From positions 1 to 64,000 of the forward strand of contig NZ_CP051007.1 of the NCBI RefSeq assembly GCF_014673495.1: a stretch of DNA of 64,000 nt. Reading direction: 5' to 3'. Numbering within the stretch: position 1 is the first letter of the stretch; every line of letters begins with the position of its first letter. Below are positions 17,301-33,100 of this stretch, piece by piece. Both the position numbers and the translations under genes were made by a program. The DNA comes from Streptomyces griseofuscus. Its GTDB lineage: Bacteria; Actinomycetota; Actinomycetes; Streptomycetales; Streptomycetaceae. Below the pieces are notes generated by a model. It did no database searches. It was not told the origin of the DNA and worked only from the letters and a program-made list of their open reading frames with translations.

Positions 17301-20300
17301 GTACCGGGTGCCGTCGGCCCACCGGACCTCGGTGAGCGGCCGGCGGGCGGCGCGCAGCTCGTCCAGCAGCGGCCCCCAGCCGTCGGCGAGCGCCGGACCG
17401 TCGCCGGCGCGGCGCGCCTGGACCGTGCGGACATGCGGGTTCTCCTCCGCCAGTCCGTGCAGGAATCCGGCCCAGGCGCGCGCCTCGGCCGCCTCGCTCT
17501 CGCGGGTCACGCCGAGGACGGTGGACGGGGTACGGCAGCCCTGCACCGCCTTGGCGAAGGACAGCTGGGCCGCCGCCGTCACCTCGCGCCGCAGGTCGAG
17601 CCAGTACAGGTGGTCCAGGCCCAGATCGCCGGTGAGGTGGTCCAGGGCCCGCCGGGCGGCGGTGTCGTCGCCCTCGGGCAGTTCGATCCGGTCCGCCTCG
17701 ATCACCAGCGTGTCACCGGGGGTGACCCGGATCAGCCGGAGTCCGGCGGGCGGTTCGGGCAGCGGGGGCCGCGGGCCGCGGTCGGTGAGCACGAGGACGC
17801 AGGGCGGCGGGGCACCGGCCGGCTCCTCGGCCGGGTGCGGCCGCCACACCGGGGTGAGCAGCAGGGTGTCGTCCCCCGCCGGGCCGGCCTGCGGTGCGGC
17901 CGGGGCCGTGCGGGCGGGCGGCCGGTTGGCGTGGTCGAGCGTCTCGGCCACGTACCGCTCGCGGGCGAAGGGGTAGAGCGGGGCGTCCACCAGCATGGGC
18001 CGCGGGAACAGCGCCGCGAAGTCGGCCCGCTCGCCGGCCAGGTAGGCGGCTGCCGCTTCGGCCCAGGCGTCGTCGGCCGGCGGTACGGCCGGGGCGGCGC
18101 CGGCCGCGTGCTCCAGCCGCTCGGCCAGCTGCGCGACGCTGGTCGCCCAGTAGCCGCGCCGGACCCGGAAGTGCTGGCGGGCGCAGCACAGGGTGTAGCT
18201 CAGCCCGTACAGGTACGACGCCGTGTCGGGGGCGTCGCGCAGGGCGGCGAGCAGTTGGTCCGCGCGCCGCTGCACGGCGGCCTCGTCGCGCCCGGAGAGC
18301 GGGATGAAGTAGCACGGGAACGCGGGGACGGGGGCGGTGTCGGGGGGTGCCACGAACTCCTGGACGATCGCGTGCCCGTTGGCGCCGCCCGCGCCGAACG
18401 AGCTGAGTCCGGCGAACCGCGTGGGACCGCTGCCCTTGGGCCAGGGCAGGGTCTCCTTGACCAGGGCGAAACGCGAGTCCGCCAGGTGCAGGTCGGGATT
18501 CTCCAGCGTGCAGTGCAGGGTGGGCGCCAGGGTCCGGTGGGCGAGCTGCTTGACGACCTTGACGAGTCCGGCCATCGCCGCGGCGGACTCCAGGTGGCCG
18601 ATGTTGCTTTTCACCGAGCCCAGGTAGGCGCGGCCCTGTTCGGGTCCGCCGTAGGCCCGGCTCAGGGCGCGCACCTCGATCGGGTCGCCGAGCCGGGTGC
18701 CCGTGCCGTGGGCCTCGACGTAGGTCACCGCGCCCGGTTCGATCTCCGCCTCGGCCAGGGCCGCGGCGATCACCCGGTGCTGGGCCCGTTCCGAGGGCAC
18801 GGTGAAACCGGCCGTGCGGCCGCCGGAGTTCACCGCCGTCGCCCGGATGACGGCGTGCACCCGGTCGCCGTCCCGCAGCGCGTCGGACAGCGGCTTGAGG
18901 ACCACGGCGGCGGTTCCCTCGCCGGGGACGTAGCCGTCCGCCTCCACGCCGAAGGCCTGGCAGTGGCCGGTGGGGCTGAGGAACCTGCCCTCGGACAGCA
19001 GGCGGTACTTGCCGGGGTGCGTCATCAGGTTCACCCCGCCGGCCACGGCCAGCGCGCAGTCCCCGGCGCGGATGCTGCGCACGGCCAGGTGCAGGGCGGT
19101 GAGGCCGCCGGAGCACATGGTGTCCAGGGCGATGCTGGGGCCGTGCAGGTCGAAGGCGTACGAGACCCGGTTGGCGATGGCGGCGAACGAGCTGCCGATC
19201 ACCCGGTCGGCGGCGGTGAGGTCCTGGTAGTGGCCGAACATGGCGGCCACGAAGACGCCCATGTCGCCGGTCGGCCGGGCGAAGTACCCGGCGTCCTCCA
19301 GGGCGTGGTAGACGGATTGCAGGAAGCGGCGCTCCTGCGGGTCCATGAAACGGGCTTCCAGGGGCGCGATGTTGAAGAAGACGGGGTCGAAGTCCAGGGC
19401 GTGGTCGAGGAATCCGCCGTGGCGGCCGTAGGCGGTGCCCGGCTCGTCGGGAGCGAAGGAGTGGTTCTCGCGCCAGTCCCAGCGGTCGCCGGGGATCACC
19501 CGTACCGCGTCGTCGCCCCGCAGCAGCGCCTGCCAGAACGCCTCGGTGTCGGCGCCGCCGGGGAACTCCCCGGCCATCCCGATGACGGCGATGTCGTCGG
19601 GGCGGTAGGCGTCCGCCGCGGGAGCGTCCTCGGACCGGGCCGCCGCGGGAGCGGACGCCCGCTGCCGCCCGGCGGGCCGGGGCGGTGTCCCGGCCGCGCG
19701 GACCGCCGGTGCCGGCACGGGCTCCGGGGAGGCGGCGGACTCCGGGGGCGGGGCGGATTCCGGGGGCGCGGTGGGCTGCGGGGAGGGCGAGTCCTCGCGG
19801 GTGAGGAAGGTCTCCAGTTCCGGGGCGAAGGTCTCGGCCAGGTGGGCGGCGAGCGCGGCGACCGTCGGGTACTCGAAGAGGACCGCGCGGCTCAGCCGGG
19901 ACGAGCCGGCGATGCCCAGGCAGCTCTCGATGTCCCTGCTGACGCGGATGCTGCCGACGCTGTCCAGCCCCTGTTCCAGCAGGTTCTCGTCGTCGCGCAG
20001 CCCCCGCAGCCCGCTGTGGCGGACGATCAGCTCCCGCAGCCACCGGGTCGTGCCGGCCAGGAGGCCGTCGGCGGACGGCCCGCCGTCGCGGGAGCCCGCC
20101 GCGGGCGCGTCCGCGGCGCCGCGGGGCGGCGCGGAGGGGTCGGGGGCCCCGGTCCCGGTGGCGAGGAGGCCCGGCTGTCCGTCGTAGACGACCAGCCGGC
20201 GCGTCCCCGTGGCGAGGGCCCGCAGCAGCGTGTCGCAGGCCTGCTCGGGCGGCATCGCCCGCAGCCCGGAGCCGTCGTCGTCCGGCATCCGCATGCCGTC

Positions 20301-21410
20301 GGTGTCCCACAGGCCCCAGTTGATGCTGTACCAGTCGGGCCGGTGCGCGCTCAGCCGGTCGAGGAAGGCGTTGGCCGCCGCGTAGGCCGCCTGGCCCACA
20401 TTGCCCGTGACGCTCGTCAGCGAGCTGAAGTGCACCACCATGCCGGGCCGGTGCGGCCCGGTGAGGGCCGCCAGGTTGAGGCCGGTGGCCACCTTCGGCC
20501 GCAGGACGTGCTCCAGGCGGTCGGGGGTGAGGTGGTACAGCAGGCAGTCGTCGAGCACTCCGGCGAGGTTGAACACCGCCTTGACGGGCCCGAACCGGTC
20601 GTGGAGGTAGCGCAGGGCGCCGTCGAGCGCCTCGGGGTCGTCGGCGGGGGCACCGAGATGGCTGTGCACGCCCGCTTCCTTCAGCGCCTCCCGCACCCGC
20701 GGGCCCGGCGTGCCGCGGCCGAGGACGAACACCCGGACGCCGCAGTGCCGGCTCAGATACCGGCACAGCTGCCGTCCGATGCCCCCGGCCCCGCCGATGA
20801 CCACGACGGAGTCGCCGTCGCCGAACACCTCGCGCGCCCCGGTGCCCTCCAGCGGGCGGGGCGTGTGCTCCAGGAGCCCGATCCGGTCGTCCTCGGCGCG
20901 CAGCACCGCGCCCGGCCGGCCGGCACCGGCATCGATCCACGCGCGCAGCCGCCGTGGGGTGACGGTGCCGCTCCACTCGACCGCCGTGTGCACGAGCGGG
21001 CACTCCAGCGCCGCCGTCCTGGCCATGCCGTCGAGCAGCGCGGGCAGTGTGTCCCCGGTGCGGGACAGCGTGACGAGACGGACCGGGCGCCCCGACCCGC
21101 GCACGGCCTGGAGCAGGGCCAGACCGGCGCGGGCGAACCGGAGCGCCGCGTCGTACTCGGGTGTGCCGTCCGCGTGCCCGTCGCCCCATGCCACCACCAG
21201 GGTGGTGCACCGGGCGGCGTACCGGCCCAGTTCCCGCCCGATCCGTTCGTCGCTCTCGGTGGCGGGGTCGCAGTGCCAGCACTCGGCGCCGATGGAGCGG
21301 GCCGCCGACGCGATGTCCTGCCGGTCGGTGATCACCACCGTGGCTCCGGCCTGCGCGCCGGGCAGGTCCGAGGCGGCGAGGTCGGTGTATCGAGGTGCTA
21401 GCGATTCCAT
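14370..21410 (-). CDS. lkcF: Trans-AT PKS subunit KR-ACP-KS-KR-ACP-KS (LkcF)
   Basis: 2346 residues. Domains in order: KR (about 200-380, GGAGGIG), ACP (Ser near 475 in QGLDSVG), KS (603-1023; Cys near 763 in DTMCSGG, His in EAHGTGTRLGDP and NIGHLE), KR (1390-1560, GGLGKVG), ACP (near 1683, LGYDSVM), KS (1786-2180; DTACSSG, EAHGTGTNLGDP, NVGHLEP) and a post-KS linker ending LPGYAFEKNRFW. It starts with processing domains and ends on a KS, so module boundaries fall inside proteins and LkcF must partner LkcC upstream and LkcG downstream. No AT, DH or MT is present; dehydration must come from LkcB or the C-terminal domain of LkcC. Confidence 0.92.
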   Translation of the reverse strand: MESLAPRYTDLAASDLPGAQAGATVVITDRQDIASAARSIGAECWHCDPATESDERIGRELGRYAARCTTLVVAWGDGHADGTPEYDAALRFARAGLALLQAVRGSGRPVRLVTLSRTGDTLPALLDGMARTAALECPLVHTAVEWSGTVTPRRLRAWIDAGAGRPGAVLRAEDDRIGLLEHTPRPLEGTGAREVFGDGDSVVVIGGAGGIGRQLCRYLSRHCGVRVFVLGRGTPGPRVREALKEAGVHSHLGAPADDPEALDGALRYLHDRFGPVKAVFNLAGVLDDCLLYHLTPDRLEHVLRPKVATGLNLAALTGPHRPGMVVHFSSLTSVTGNVGQAAYAAANAFLDRLSAHRPDWYSINWGLWDTDGMRMPDDDGSGLRAMPPEQACDTLLRALATGTRRLVVYDGQPGLLATGTGAPDPSAPPRGAADAPAAGSRDGGPSADGLLAGTTRWLRELIVRHSGLRGLRDDENLLEQGLDSVGSIRVSRDIESCLGIAGSSRLSRAVLFEYPTVAALAAHLAETFAPELETFLTREDSPSPQPTAPPESAPPPESAASPEPVPAPAVRAAGTPPRPAGRQRASAPAAARSEDAPAADAYRPDDIAVIGMAGEFPGGADTEAFWQALLRGDDAVRVIPGDRWDWRENHSFAPDEPGTAYGRHGGFLDHALDFDPVFFNIAPLEARFMDPQERRFLQSVYHALEDAGYFARPTGDMGVFVAAMFGHYQDLTAADRVIGSSFAAIANRVSYAFDLHGPSIALDTMCSGGLTALHLAVRSIRAGDCALAVAGGVNLMTHPGKYRLLSEGRFLSPTGHCQAFGVEADGYVPGEGTAAVVLKPLSDALRDGDRVHAVIRATAVNSGGRTAGFTVPSERAQHRVIAAALAEAEIEPGAVTYVEAHGTGTRLGDPIEVRALSRAYGGPEQGRAYLGSVKSNIGHLESAAAMAGLVKVVKQLAHRTLAPTLHCTLENPDLHLADSRFALVKETLPWPKGSGPTRFAGLSSFGAGGANGHAIVQEFVAPPDTAPVPAFPCYFIPLSGRDEAAVQRRADQLLAALRDAPDTASYLYGLSYTLCCARQHFRVRRGYWATSVAQLAERLEHAAGAAPAVPPADDAWAEAAAAYLAGERADFAALFPRPMLVDAPLYPFARERYVAETLDHANRPPARTAPAAPQAGPAGDDTLLLTPVWRPHPAEEPAGAPPPCVLVLTDRGPRPPLPEPPAGLRLIRVTPGDTLVIEADRIELPEGDDTAARRALDHLTGDLGLDHLYWLDLRREVTAAAQLSFAKAVQGCRTPSTVLGVTRESEAAEARAWAGFLHGLAEENPHVRTVQARRAGDGPALADGWGPLLDELRAARRPLTEVRWADGTRYTRELTELRLADGQRAGVRLRTGGTYLVTGGLGKVGRAITELLAERYRATVIAVGRSAPDAAQRQWIAGTPGLHYEQADITSAARTRELVDTVRARFGGIDGVVHCAGVVRDALVQNKSAGDAEAVLAPKLRGTLNLDRCTADLPLDFFCVFSSISSVMGNTGQSDYIAANRFLDEFAAERARRVAAGERGGLSLSVNWPLWLDAEDERREQYQALAAFLRGQFGMEPLSARRGAQLFLDLVDGLPATCHQVVPCVGDLARMRQRLLPGAAPAAARPAPRPGATQEELGARLLELVRAQTGLSAEDIAFDSRWGDLGYDSVMLQHLARRLGPEFGVETPPNALFKYSSIASLSAYLRDQGAAGAPDTPGEDAAGAPQGPDRDAPDTPAAPDQGRAPAVPRPAPSGTAERSTGRGRYAVVGMSGIMPAGENLADFWRLLVENGSAIRPVERWKNRDRQYFAGTIDDHDAFDHSFFGLSAREAMLMDPQHRLFLQSAYNALLDAGYAPGSLREVGVFAGVQFSEYQTALQHSEDRAHPYTVTGNAHAMLANRVSHLLDFTGPSQTVDTACSSGLVALNRGVLSLAAGECDVALVGAVSVLVDPAATDAASELGVLSPDFRCATFDKDANGYVRAEGVGCVVVKRLDDARRDGDAVLAVIEAVAENHDGRSNSLTAPNPDAQVALLNRVYTPELAERVSHIEAHGTGTNLGDPIEIGALRTAFGRLAPHREPGSVTLGAVKTNVGHLEPAAGMAGLLKLLLCLRHRRLPANINFKELNPLVELAGSPFRLLLENEPWERGTPLVAGVSSFGFGGSNAHAVLSEAPAPASGPAASRPYWLIALSARSRASLTAMRDGLLEWLDGPEGRHAELGDIAHTLAVGRDHFEYRLAWVVSDTAELRRRLAQARPEEAAKCRSRRLTTHPVRLPAPTDPGHRAALDEVRARYAEGEEFAWESMFEGERFARLHLPGYAFEKNRFWFE

Positions 21411-21462
21411 GGGTCATCCCCGTGAGAGAAAGTGAGGCTGCGACAGGCGGGCGGGTGCTGGC

Positions 21463-22779
21463 TCACACGCCCATGAATTCCTTGATGCCGCGGAACTGCG
21501 CGGCGGCGGGGGCGTCGTCCGGGAAGGGGTGCGGGACACCCAGCCGGTCCGCGATCACCATGCCGGAGACGATCGCTCCCTCGTGGCCGGTGACGCTGGT
21601 GTCGGTGCCGCAGAACCAGAGGCCGTTCAGACCCTGGATCTCGTGCAGCCGCTTCTTGCGGCGCACGTCCACCGGCCGGAGCTGGGGGAGCTTCCACTCG
21701 CGGCGGACGATGACCCGCTCGGGGTCGACGTCCTCCTGCGGGTCGAAGGTGATCAGGATGGGCGAGGAGACCTTCCGGTAGGGGTGGAGCACGTTGCAGT
21801 TGCGGGTCAGGCTGCCCATCTGCTCCTCGGCGCGGGCGAGTTCGAAGCCCTCCGGCATCCGGAACTGGCAGTAGGCGCCGCCGCCGGCCGGGCTCAGCCA
21901 GCTCTCGTCCTGGTGCAGCACGCTCTCGACCGGCACGTAGGCGAAGTCCCCGAGCAGGTCCCGGTACTGCTGGTCGGAGGTGCGCAGCAGCCGCAGCGTC
22001 ACGTCCGCGTGCGTGGCGAACACGACCTGGTCGAAGTGGTGCTCCTGCCCGCCGGCCAGCACGGTCACCCCGGACTGCGTCGGTACGACGGCCTCGACGG
22101 GCGTGTTCAGGCGGACCCGCTCGCCCAGGTCGCTCTCGATCCTGGCCAGGTAGGAGTGGATTCCGCCCTGCGCCTTGCGCCAGTACCCGGCGGAGAAGAA
22201 GGAGAGCAGGTTCATGCTGAACGACAGCGCGACGTACATGAGGTTGTAGTCGAGCGACGGCGCGTGGCAGCCCGAGTAGATGCTCAGGATGGGGTTCATC
22301 GCCTTGTACTTGAAGCTCTTGGAGTACCCGTGCTTGTCCAGGTACTCGCCGATGCTCATCTGCTTGTACGAGTCGTCGCCCGAGGTGGGCAGCTGGTTCA
22401 TCTCCTGGTGGAACCGGTCGAACTCCTCGTGCAGTTCCTCGCGCAGCTCGCCGAGGAAGTCGAGGTTGTTCCACGACTGCTGCTCGCCGGGGAAGTCCAC
22501 GTGCACCGAGGACGGGGCGACATAGGTGCCGATGCCGAAGTCGGTCAGCAGCCGGAACAGGTTGGGCGAGAGCTTCTCGTTGAAGTGTTCCACGCCCATG
22601 TCGACGTGGAGGGTGCCCTGGTCCGTCTCGACCGGGTGGCTGTAGGCGTGGCCGCCCAGGTACTCGTCCGCCTCGAAGAGGGTGACGTCGTGCCTGCGGG
22701 CCAGCAGCCAGGCCGCGACGGACCCGGAGCCGCCGCCGCCGACAACGGCGATCCTGCTTTTTGCTTCTACCACGGTCAT
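21463..22779 (-). CDS. lkcE: Flavin amide oxidase / macrocyclase (LkcE)
   Basis: 438 residues, monoamine-oxidase fold. A Rossmann motif VVGGGGSGS (12-20) followed by FEADEYLGGHAYSH binds FAD; the C-terminal GTDTSVTGHEGA (391-402) completes the flavin site. Published work describes LkcE as a dual-function enzyme: it oxidises the N-acyl glycine amide to an imine and then catalyses intramolecular Mannich ring closure of lankacidin. Glu64, Tyr182 and Arg326, the residues I recall from that study, are all present at those positions, which fixes the start at ATG 22779. The ATG shares one base with the lkcD stop (TGATG), so the two are coupled. Confidence 0.95.
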   Translation of the reverse strand: MTVVEAKSRIAVVGGGGSGSVAAWLLARRHDVTLFEADEYLGGHAYSHPVETDQGTLHVDMGVEHFNEKLSPNLFRLLTDFGIGTYVAPSSVHVDFPGEQQSWNNLDFLGELREELHEEFDRFHQEMNQLPTSGDDSYKQMSIGEYLDKHGYSKSFKYKAMNPILSIYSGCHAPSLDYNLMYVALSFSMNLLSFFSAGYWRKAQGGIHSYLARIESDLGERVRLNTPVEAVVPTQSGVTVLAGGQEHHFDQVVFATHADVTLRLLRTSDQQYRDLLGDFAYVPVESVLHQDESWLSPAGGGAYCQFRMPEGFELARAEEQMGSLTRNCNVLHPYRKVSSPILITFDPQEDVDPERVIVRREWKLPQLRPVDVRRKKRLHEIQGLNGLWFCGTDTSVTGHEGAIVSGMVIADRLGVPHPFPDDAPAAAQFRGIKEFMGV

Positions 22780-23660
22780 CACTTCCTGGGCTCGGCCTGC
22801 GGCGAGGGTTCGTCGCCGAGGATCTCTGCGCTCAATTTGGTCAGCACCCGGCCGGGACCGACCTCGTCGAAGGTCTTGTGTCCGGTACGGGACAGATGGG
22901 TCACGGTCTGCCACCACCGCACCGGTTTGACGAGCTGGAAGACCATCTCCTCCAGCAGGTGACGGGCTCCCAGCGTCCGGCCGCTCGTCGTGGAGACGAC
23001 GGGCTTGGTGGGCGGCGTGAACGTGCGGTCCCGCAGGAACTGCGCGAACCGGAGCCGGGCCGGCTCCATGTGGCGGGAGTGGAAGGCCCCGCTGACCGGC
23101 AGCCACACACAGCGGTGGCCGGTCTCCTCCAGCCGCGGCACCAGCTCCTCCAGGCGCGGCTTCAGGGCGCTGAGCACGACCTGCTCCGGGCTGTTGTAGT
23201 TGGCCACGTCCACGTCGAAGAACTCCAGCCGGGCGAGGTGGTCGTCGATCTCGCTCGCCCGCGGTCCGAGGACCGCCACCATCGCCCCGTCCCGCGCCTC
23301 CTGCATCAGGGCGCCGCGCCGGGAGACGATCTCCAGTCCCTCGAAGAGGTCGAAGACGCCGGCCGCGAAGAGAGCCGGGTACAGCCCGAGGCTGTGGCCC
23401 GTCAGGCAGCGCACCTGCTCCGCGCCGTGCTCCTCGGCGTACGCCAGGTACATCAGGCAGCTGACGAAATAGACCGCCTCCTGGGTGCGGGAGGTCTCGT
23501 TGTGCCGTCCGTCCGGGTCCTTCAGGCACAGCTCGCGCAGCGAGTGGCCGACGATCTCGTCGGCCCTGTCGCACAGCTGCGGATAGGCGTCGAACACCTC
23601 CTTGCCCATGCCGATGCGCTGCGAGCCCTGTCCGGGGAACATCACGACATCGCCGGCCAT
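22779..23660 (-). CDS. lkcD: Free-standing malonyl-CoA acyltransferase (LkcD)
   Basis: 293 residues from ATG 23660. It shows the AT motifs MFPGQGSQ near the N terminus, LTGHSLGLYPAL with the catalytic Ser, and GAFHSRHM with the second catalytic residue; the Phe in that last motif is the malonyl-selecting type rather than the YASH of methylmalonyl ATs. None of LkcA, C, F or G contains an AT domain, so LkcD must load malonyl units onto all their ACPs in trans. Branch methyls of lankacidin then come from SAM through the MT domain in LkcC. It lies 11 bp after lkcC and is coupled to lkcE. Confidence 0.93.
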   Translation of the reverse strand: MAGDVVMFPGQGSQRIGMGKEVFDAYPQLCDRADEIVGHSLRELCLKDPDGRHNETSRTQEAVYFVSCLMYLAYAEEHGAEQVRCLTGHSLGLYPALFAAGVFDLFEGLEIVSRRGALMQEARDGAMVAVLGPRASEIDDHLARLEFFDVDVANYNSPEQVVLSALKPRLEELVPRLEETGHRCVWLPVSGAFHSRHMEPARLRFAQFLRDRTFTPPTKPVVSTTSGRTLGARHLLEEMVFQLVKPVRWWQTVTHLSRTGHKTFDEVGPGRVLTKLSAEILGDEPSPQAEPRK

Positions 23661-23671
23661 CGCCGCCCCCC

Positions 23672-29263
<5,592 letters not shown>

Positions 29264-29289
29264 AATCCCCTATGCCTAGGACGCCGGAT

Positions 29290-30120
29290 TCAAAGAGCGG
29301 GTTTCACACCGAGGTCGAATACCGACAGAAGCGGTTCGTAATCCTCGTCGAACAAGGTGAAGTTGGTCCTGAAGGGGGAGAGTTTTTCCGTCAGGACGAA
29401 AGCGGAACCGAGCGGAAAGCGCGTCGGCGCGTGAAAGACCATATGGCCCATGGAGAAGGGCATCAAGCTGTCACGGTGCTCTCCGATGGAGATCGCCATG
29501 CCGGACTGGAAGGCGCAGTCGAGAAGGTTGACCAGCCCGATCCGGGTGCCGTCGTTGTGCGAGAGCCAGGCGAGCGACCGCTGTCCGTGCCGCTGCACAT
29601 AGCTGTTGCGGCGGAAATACGGGCCGTAGTCGATGCCCATGTTCGAGAATTCTTCGTAGATTTCCGCTCGGGTGAGATGGGACCGGGTGTGCGCGCAGAT
29701 CTCGTCGCGTACCTCCAGTCCCACCGCGAGCGCGCGGTCCTGCGGTTCGAAAAGGAGGGTGCCCATGGCGCAGAGCGCGCCGCGGTTGGTGACGGTGTAG
29801 TCCGTCTCCCGAGCGCCGGGTGCGGTGCGGAAGGCGACGGACAGCTCGTCCAGCGGCTCGTCGCCGTAGACGGGACGCAGCCAGGCGGCGTCGCGGACGG
29901 CGAACGGCCGCGCGCCGGGGCGGACCCGGGCGGCCCCGCGCAGTGCCATCTCCAGGCAGGCGACGCCGGGCAGCACGCGCCGGCCCTGCACCAGGTGTTG
30001 AGCGAGGTAGGGGTGGCCGGTCTCGACCGGCACCCGGAAGGTGTCCGGTTCGCCGGTGTCGAGCAGCCGCGGCGGCTCCACCGCCGCCGGGCCGGCGGTC
30101 TGGTCGGCTCGGGTCGTCAT
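29290..30120 (-). CDS. lkcB: Free-standing polyketide dehydratase (LkcB)
   Basis: 276 residues, a double hot-dog dehydratase on its own. The N-terminal half has HLVQGRRVLP, fitting the HxxxGxxxxP catalytic motif, and the C-terminal half has NLLDCAFQSGM, fitting DxxxQ with the catalytic Asp. It follows directly on LkcA, whose last domain is a KS, so LkcB may be the split-off dehydratase of that module. It may also serve LkcF, which has KRs but no DH. The ATG at 30120 overlaps the lkcA stop by 4 nt (ATGA). Confidence 0.92.
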   Translation of the reverse strand: MTTRADQTAGPAAVEPPRLLDTGEPDTFRVPVETGHPYLAQHLVQGRRVLPGVACLEMALRGAARVRPGARPFAVRDAAWLRPVYGDEPLDELSVAFRTAPGARETDYTVTNRGALCAMGTLLFEPQDRALAVGLEVRDEICAHTRSHLTRAEIYEEFSNMGIDYGPYFRRNSYVQRHGQRSLAWLSHNDGTRIGLVNLLDCAFQSGMAISIGEHRDSLMPFSMGHMVFHAPTRFPLGSAFVLTEKLSPFRTNFTLFDEDYEPLLSVFDLGVKPAL

Positions 30121-33100
30121 GCCGTCCGCTCCTCGTCCGTGAACCACAGGTCCGTCTCCTCGAACGGGTAGCCGGGCAGCCGCAGCCGGCGGGGGGCGTC
30201 GGCGGCGAACAGGGCCTGCGTGTCGACCGGGCCGCCGGCCAGGAACCGGTCGCGGGCCGACTCGGGGGTCGCCTGCCACACGCCGCCTTCCCGCTCCGTG
30301 CGCGGCGCGTGGCGCGGTTCGCCGGCCGTGCGCAGTGCGCGCAGGAGTTCCTCGCCGGAGGACGGGCACCACGCCAGGCGGCACGGCAGGTGCTCCCGGC
30401 GGCACAGGGTGTACGAGAGGTCGAGCAGGTCGTGGTCCGAGAGCGGACCGGACCGCTCGACACGGTCGAGCAGCGCGGCCGTCAGACGGCGCAGCGCCTG
30501 CGGGGTGCGCGCCGACAGCGGGACCAGCCGGGGGCGCGGGGAGACCGGGCGCCGGGCGGCGCGGCCCGGCGGCGCGGACAGGACGACGTGCGCGTTGGAC
30601 CCGCCGAAGCCGAAGGAGCTGATGCCCGCGACGAGTTCGCCGCCGTCCTCGCCCCAGGGGACCGTCTTGCGCACCGCCTCGAAGGGCCCCTCCTCCAGGG
30701 CGATGCCGGGGTTGGGGTCCTGGAAGTGCAGGTTGGCCGGCAGCGTCCGGTGTTCGAACGCCTTGACCACCTTGGTCAGGGAGGCGACGCCCGCGGCGGG
30801 CTCCAGGTGCCCGATGTGGGACTTGACCGCGCCGAGCCGGACCCGGCCGCCCGCGGACCGCGGCACCAGGTGCCGCCAGGCCCGCTTCAGCGCGTCGATC
30901 TCGATCGCGTCGCCCAGTGCCGTTCCGGTGCCGTGGGTCTCGATGTACCCGGTGCGGGCGGCGAGTTCGGGCGTGTAGGCGTCCAGGAGCAGGCGGTACT
31001 GGGCGTTGGGGTTGGGCGCGGTGAGCGAGTTGGCGCGGCCGCCGTGGTTCTCCGCCACGCTCTCGACGACCGCCCGGATGTCGTCGCCGTCGGCGAGCGC
31101 GTCCGCCAGCCGCTTGACCAGGAAGGTGCCGTAGCCCTCGCCGCGCACATAGCCGTCGGCGGCGGCGTCGAAGGTGGCGCAGCGGTGCTCCGGGGAGAGG
31201 AACCGCGCGGCGTGCAGTCCCTCGTTGATCTGGGAGTCGAGGATGAGGTTCACGCCGCCGACCAGGGCCGCGTCGCACACCCCGGCGCGCAGGTCGCGGC
31301 AGGCCCGGACCAGCGCCACCAGGGAACCGGAGCAGGCGGTGTCGAGGACCGCGGAGGGGCCGTGCCAGTCGAACCAGGAGGAGACGCGGTTGGCGATGAG
31401 GCTCAGCGAGTGCCCCACCAGCGAGTACGGGATCTGCCGGGCGTCCGCGCGGGCCTGGAGCAGCGCGTAGTCGTTGCCGGTGGCCGCGATGTAGCACCCG
31501 GTGCGCGAGCCGCTCAGGTCGGAGGGTGCGTACCCGGCGTCCTCCAGGGTGTGCCAGGCGGACTGGAGCAGCAGCCGCTGGCGGGGGTCCATCCAGCTCG
31601 CCTCGCGTGGCGAGATGGAGAAGAACCTGGCGTCGAATCCCCTGACGCCGGGGAGGAATCCGGCGAACTCGCCGGGCAGGCCGCGCCCGGCCGGTGCGGG
31701 TGTGACGCAGTCCCTGCCGTCGAGCAGGGTCTGCCAGAACGCGTCGGGGTCCGGGCCGCCGGGCAGGACCGCCGAGAGGCCGACGATGGCCAGCCGGCCG
31801 TCGGCGCCGGGCCGGCCGTCGGCCGGTCCCGGTCGCGGCGCGGTGGCCGGCCGGGCCTCCGGCCGTTCCCCGGTCCGCCCCTCGGACAGCCGTGCGACGG
31901 TCTCGGCGACGTTGCGCAGGGTGTTCATCCGGTAGAAGTCGTGCGCGTGGACGGTGATCCCGTACCGCTCGCCGATCCGCGCGGCGAGGATGTTGTAGCC
32001 GAGCGAGGTGACGCCCTGGTAGCCCAGGGGCCGGTCGGCGTCCGGCTCCGGCAGGCCCAGTTCGGCGGCGACGAGCCGGCGCAGCTCGCCGAGGAGGTCC
32101 GGCCCGTCCGCCGCACCCGTGTCCGGGCCGCCCGCCGCGCCGGTGTCCACCGCGGCGCGCGCCGCGTCGGCCGGCCGCTCGGACGCCTCGTCCTGCGGGT
32201 ACAGGTCCAGCGCGGACAGGGGGGCCTCGCTCAGCTTTCTGACGTCGGTCTTGCCGTTGGCCGTCAGCGGGATCCGGGTCAGCCGGTGCACGGCCTGCGG
32301 CACCATGTAGTACGGCAGGGTGTCCCGCAGGCGTTCCCGGACGGCGGCGGCGTCGAAGCTCTCGCCGGCCGGCAGCCACACGAAGCAGCGCAGGTGCGGC
32401 TCGGGTTCGGGCCGTACGACGGCGACGACGGTCGCGGACGGCACCCGTGCCGTCACCGCGGCGGCCACCTCGTCCAGTTCGATCCGGTGGCCGTTGACCT
32501 TGCGCTGGCCGTCCTTGCGCGAGACGTAGGTGACACGCGCGGGGCCCTCGTAGCGGACCAGGTCGCCGGTCCGGTAGGACGGCGTTCCGTCGGGCAGGCT
32601 GCCGAAGGCCGTCGCCGGGGCGTTGAGGTACCCCTGGGCCACACAGTCGCCGGCGATCATCAGCTCGCCCGCCATGCCGGGTGCCACGGAGCGGCCGTCG
32701 GCGTCCACGACGTAGAACCGGGTGCCCAGCGCGGGCTCCCCCAGGTGAATGTGGCCCGCGCCGGTCACGCGCTGCCAGCTCGCCCAGATGGTCGCCTCGG
32801 TCGGGCCGTACATGTTGTAGACGGCCGCGCTCTGGCTCAGCAGGTACTCCGCGAGGTCGCGGTCCAGCGCCTCCCCGCCGCACAGCAGGGTCATGGGCTG
32901 CCGGGCCCGCCAGCCGGCCGCCTTCAGGATGCGCCAGGTGGAGGGGGTGGCCTGGACGACGGTGGCGCCGGCGGCGTCGATGTGCTCGGCCAGCAGGGCC
33001 CCGCTGCTCCTGGTCTCGTCGGAGAGCATCCGCAGGCGCGCGCCGCACAGCAGCGGCAGCAGGATCTCCAGCAGGGAGATGTCGAAGCCGATCGGGGTCA

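Noticed and set aside
13086..21401. A 2771-codon open frame on the plus strand across lkcF and lkcG
   Set aside because: It is antisense to two clear PKS genes, has no domain-like sequence and is rich in Arg, Gly and Val, as expected when GC-rich codons are read on the other strand.
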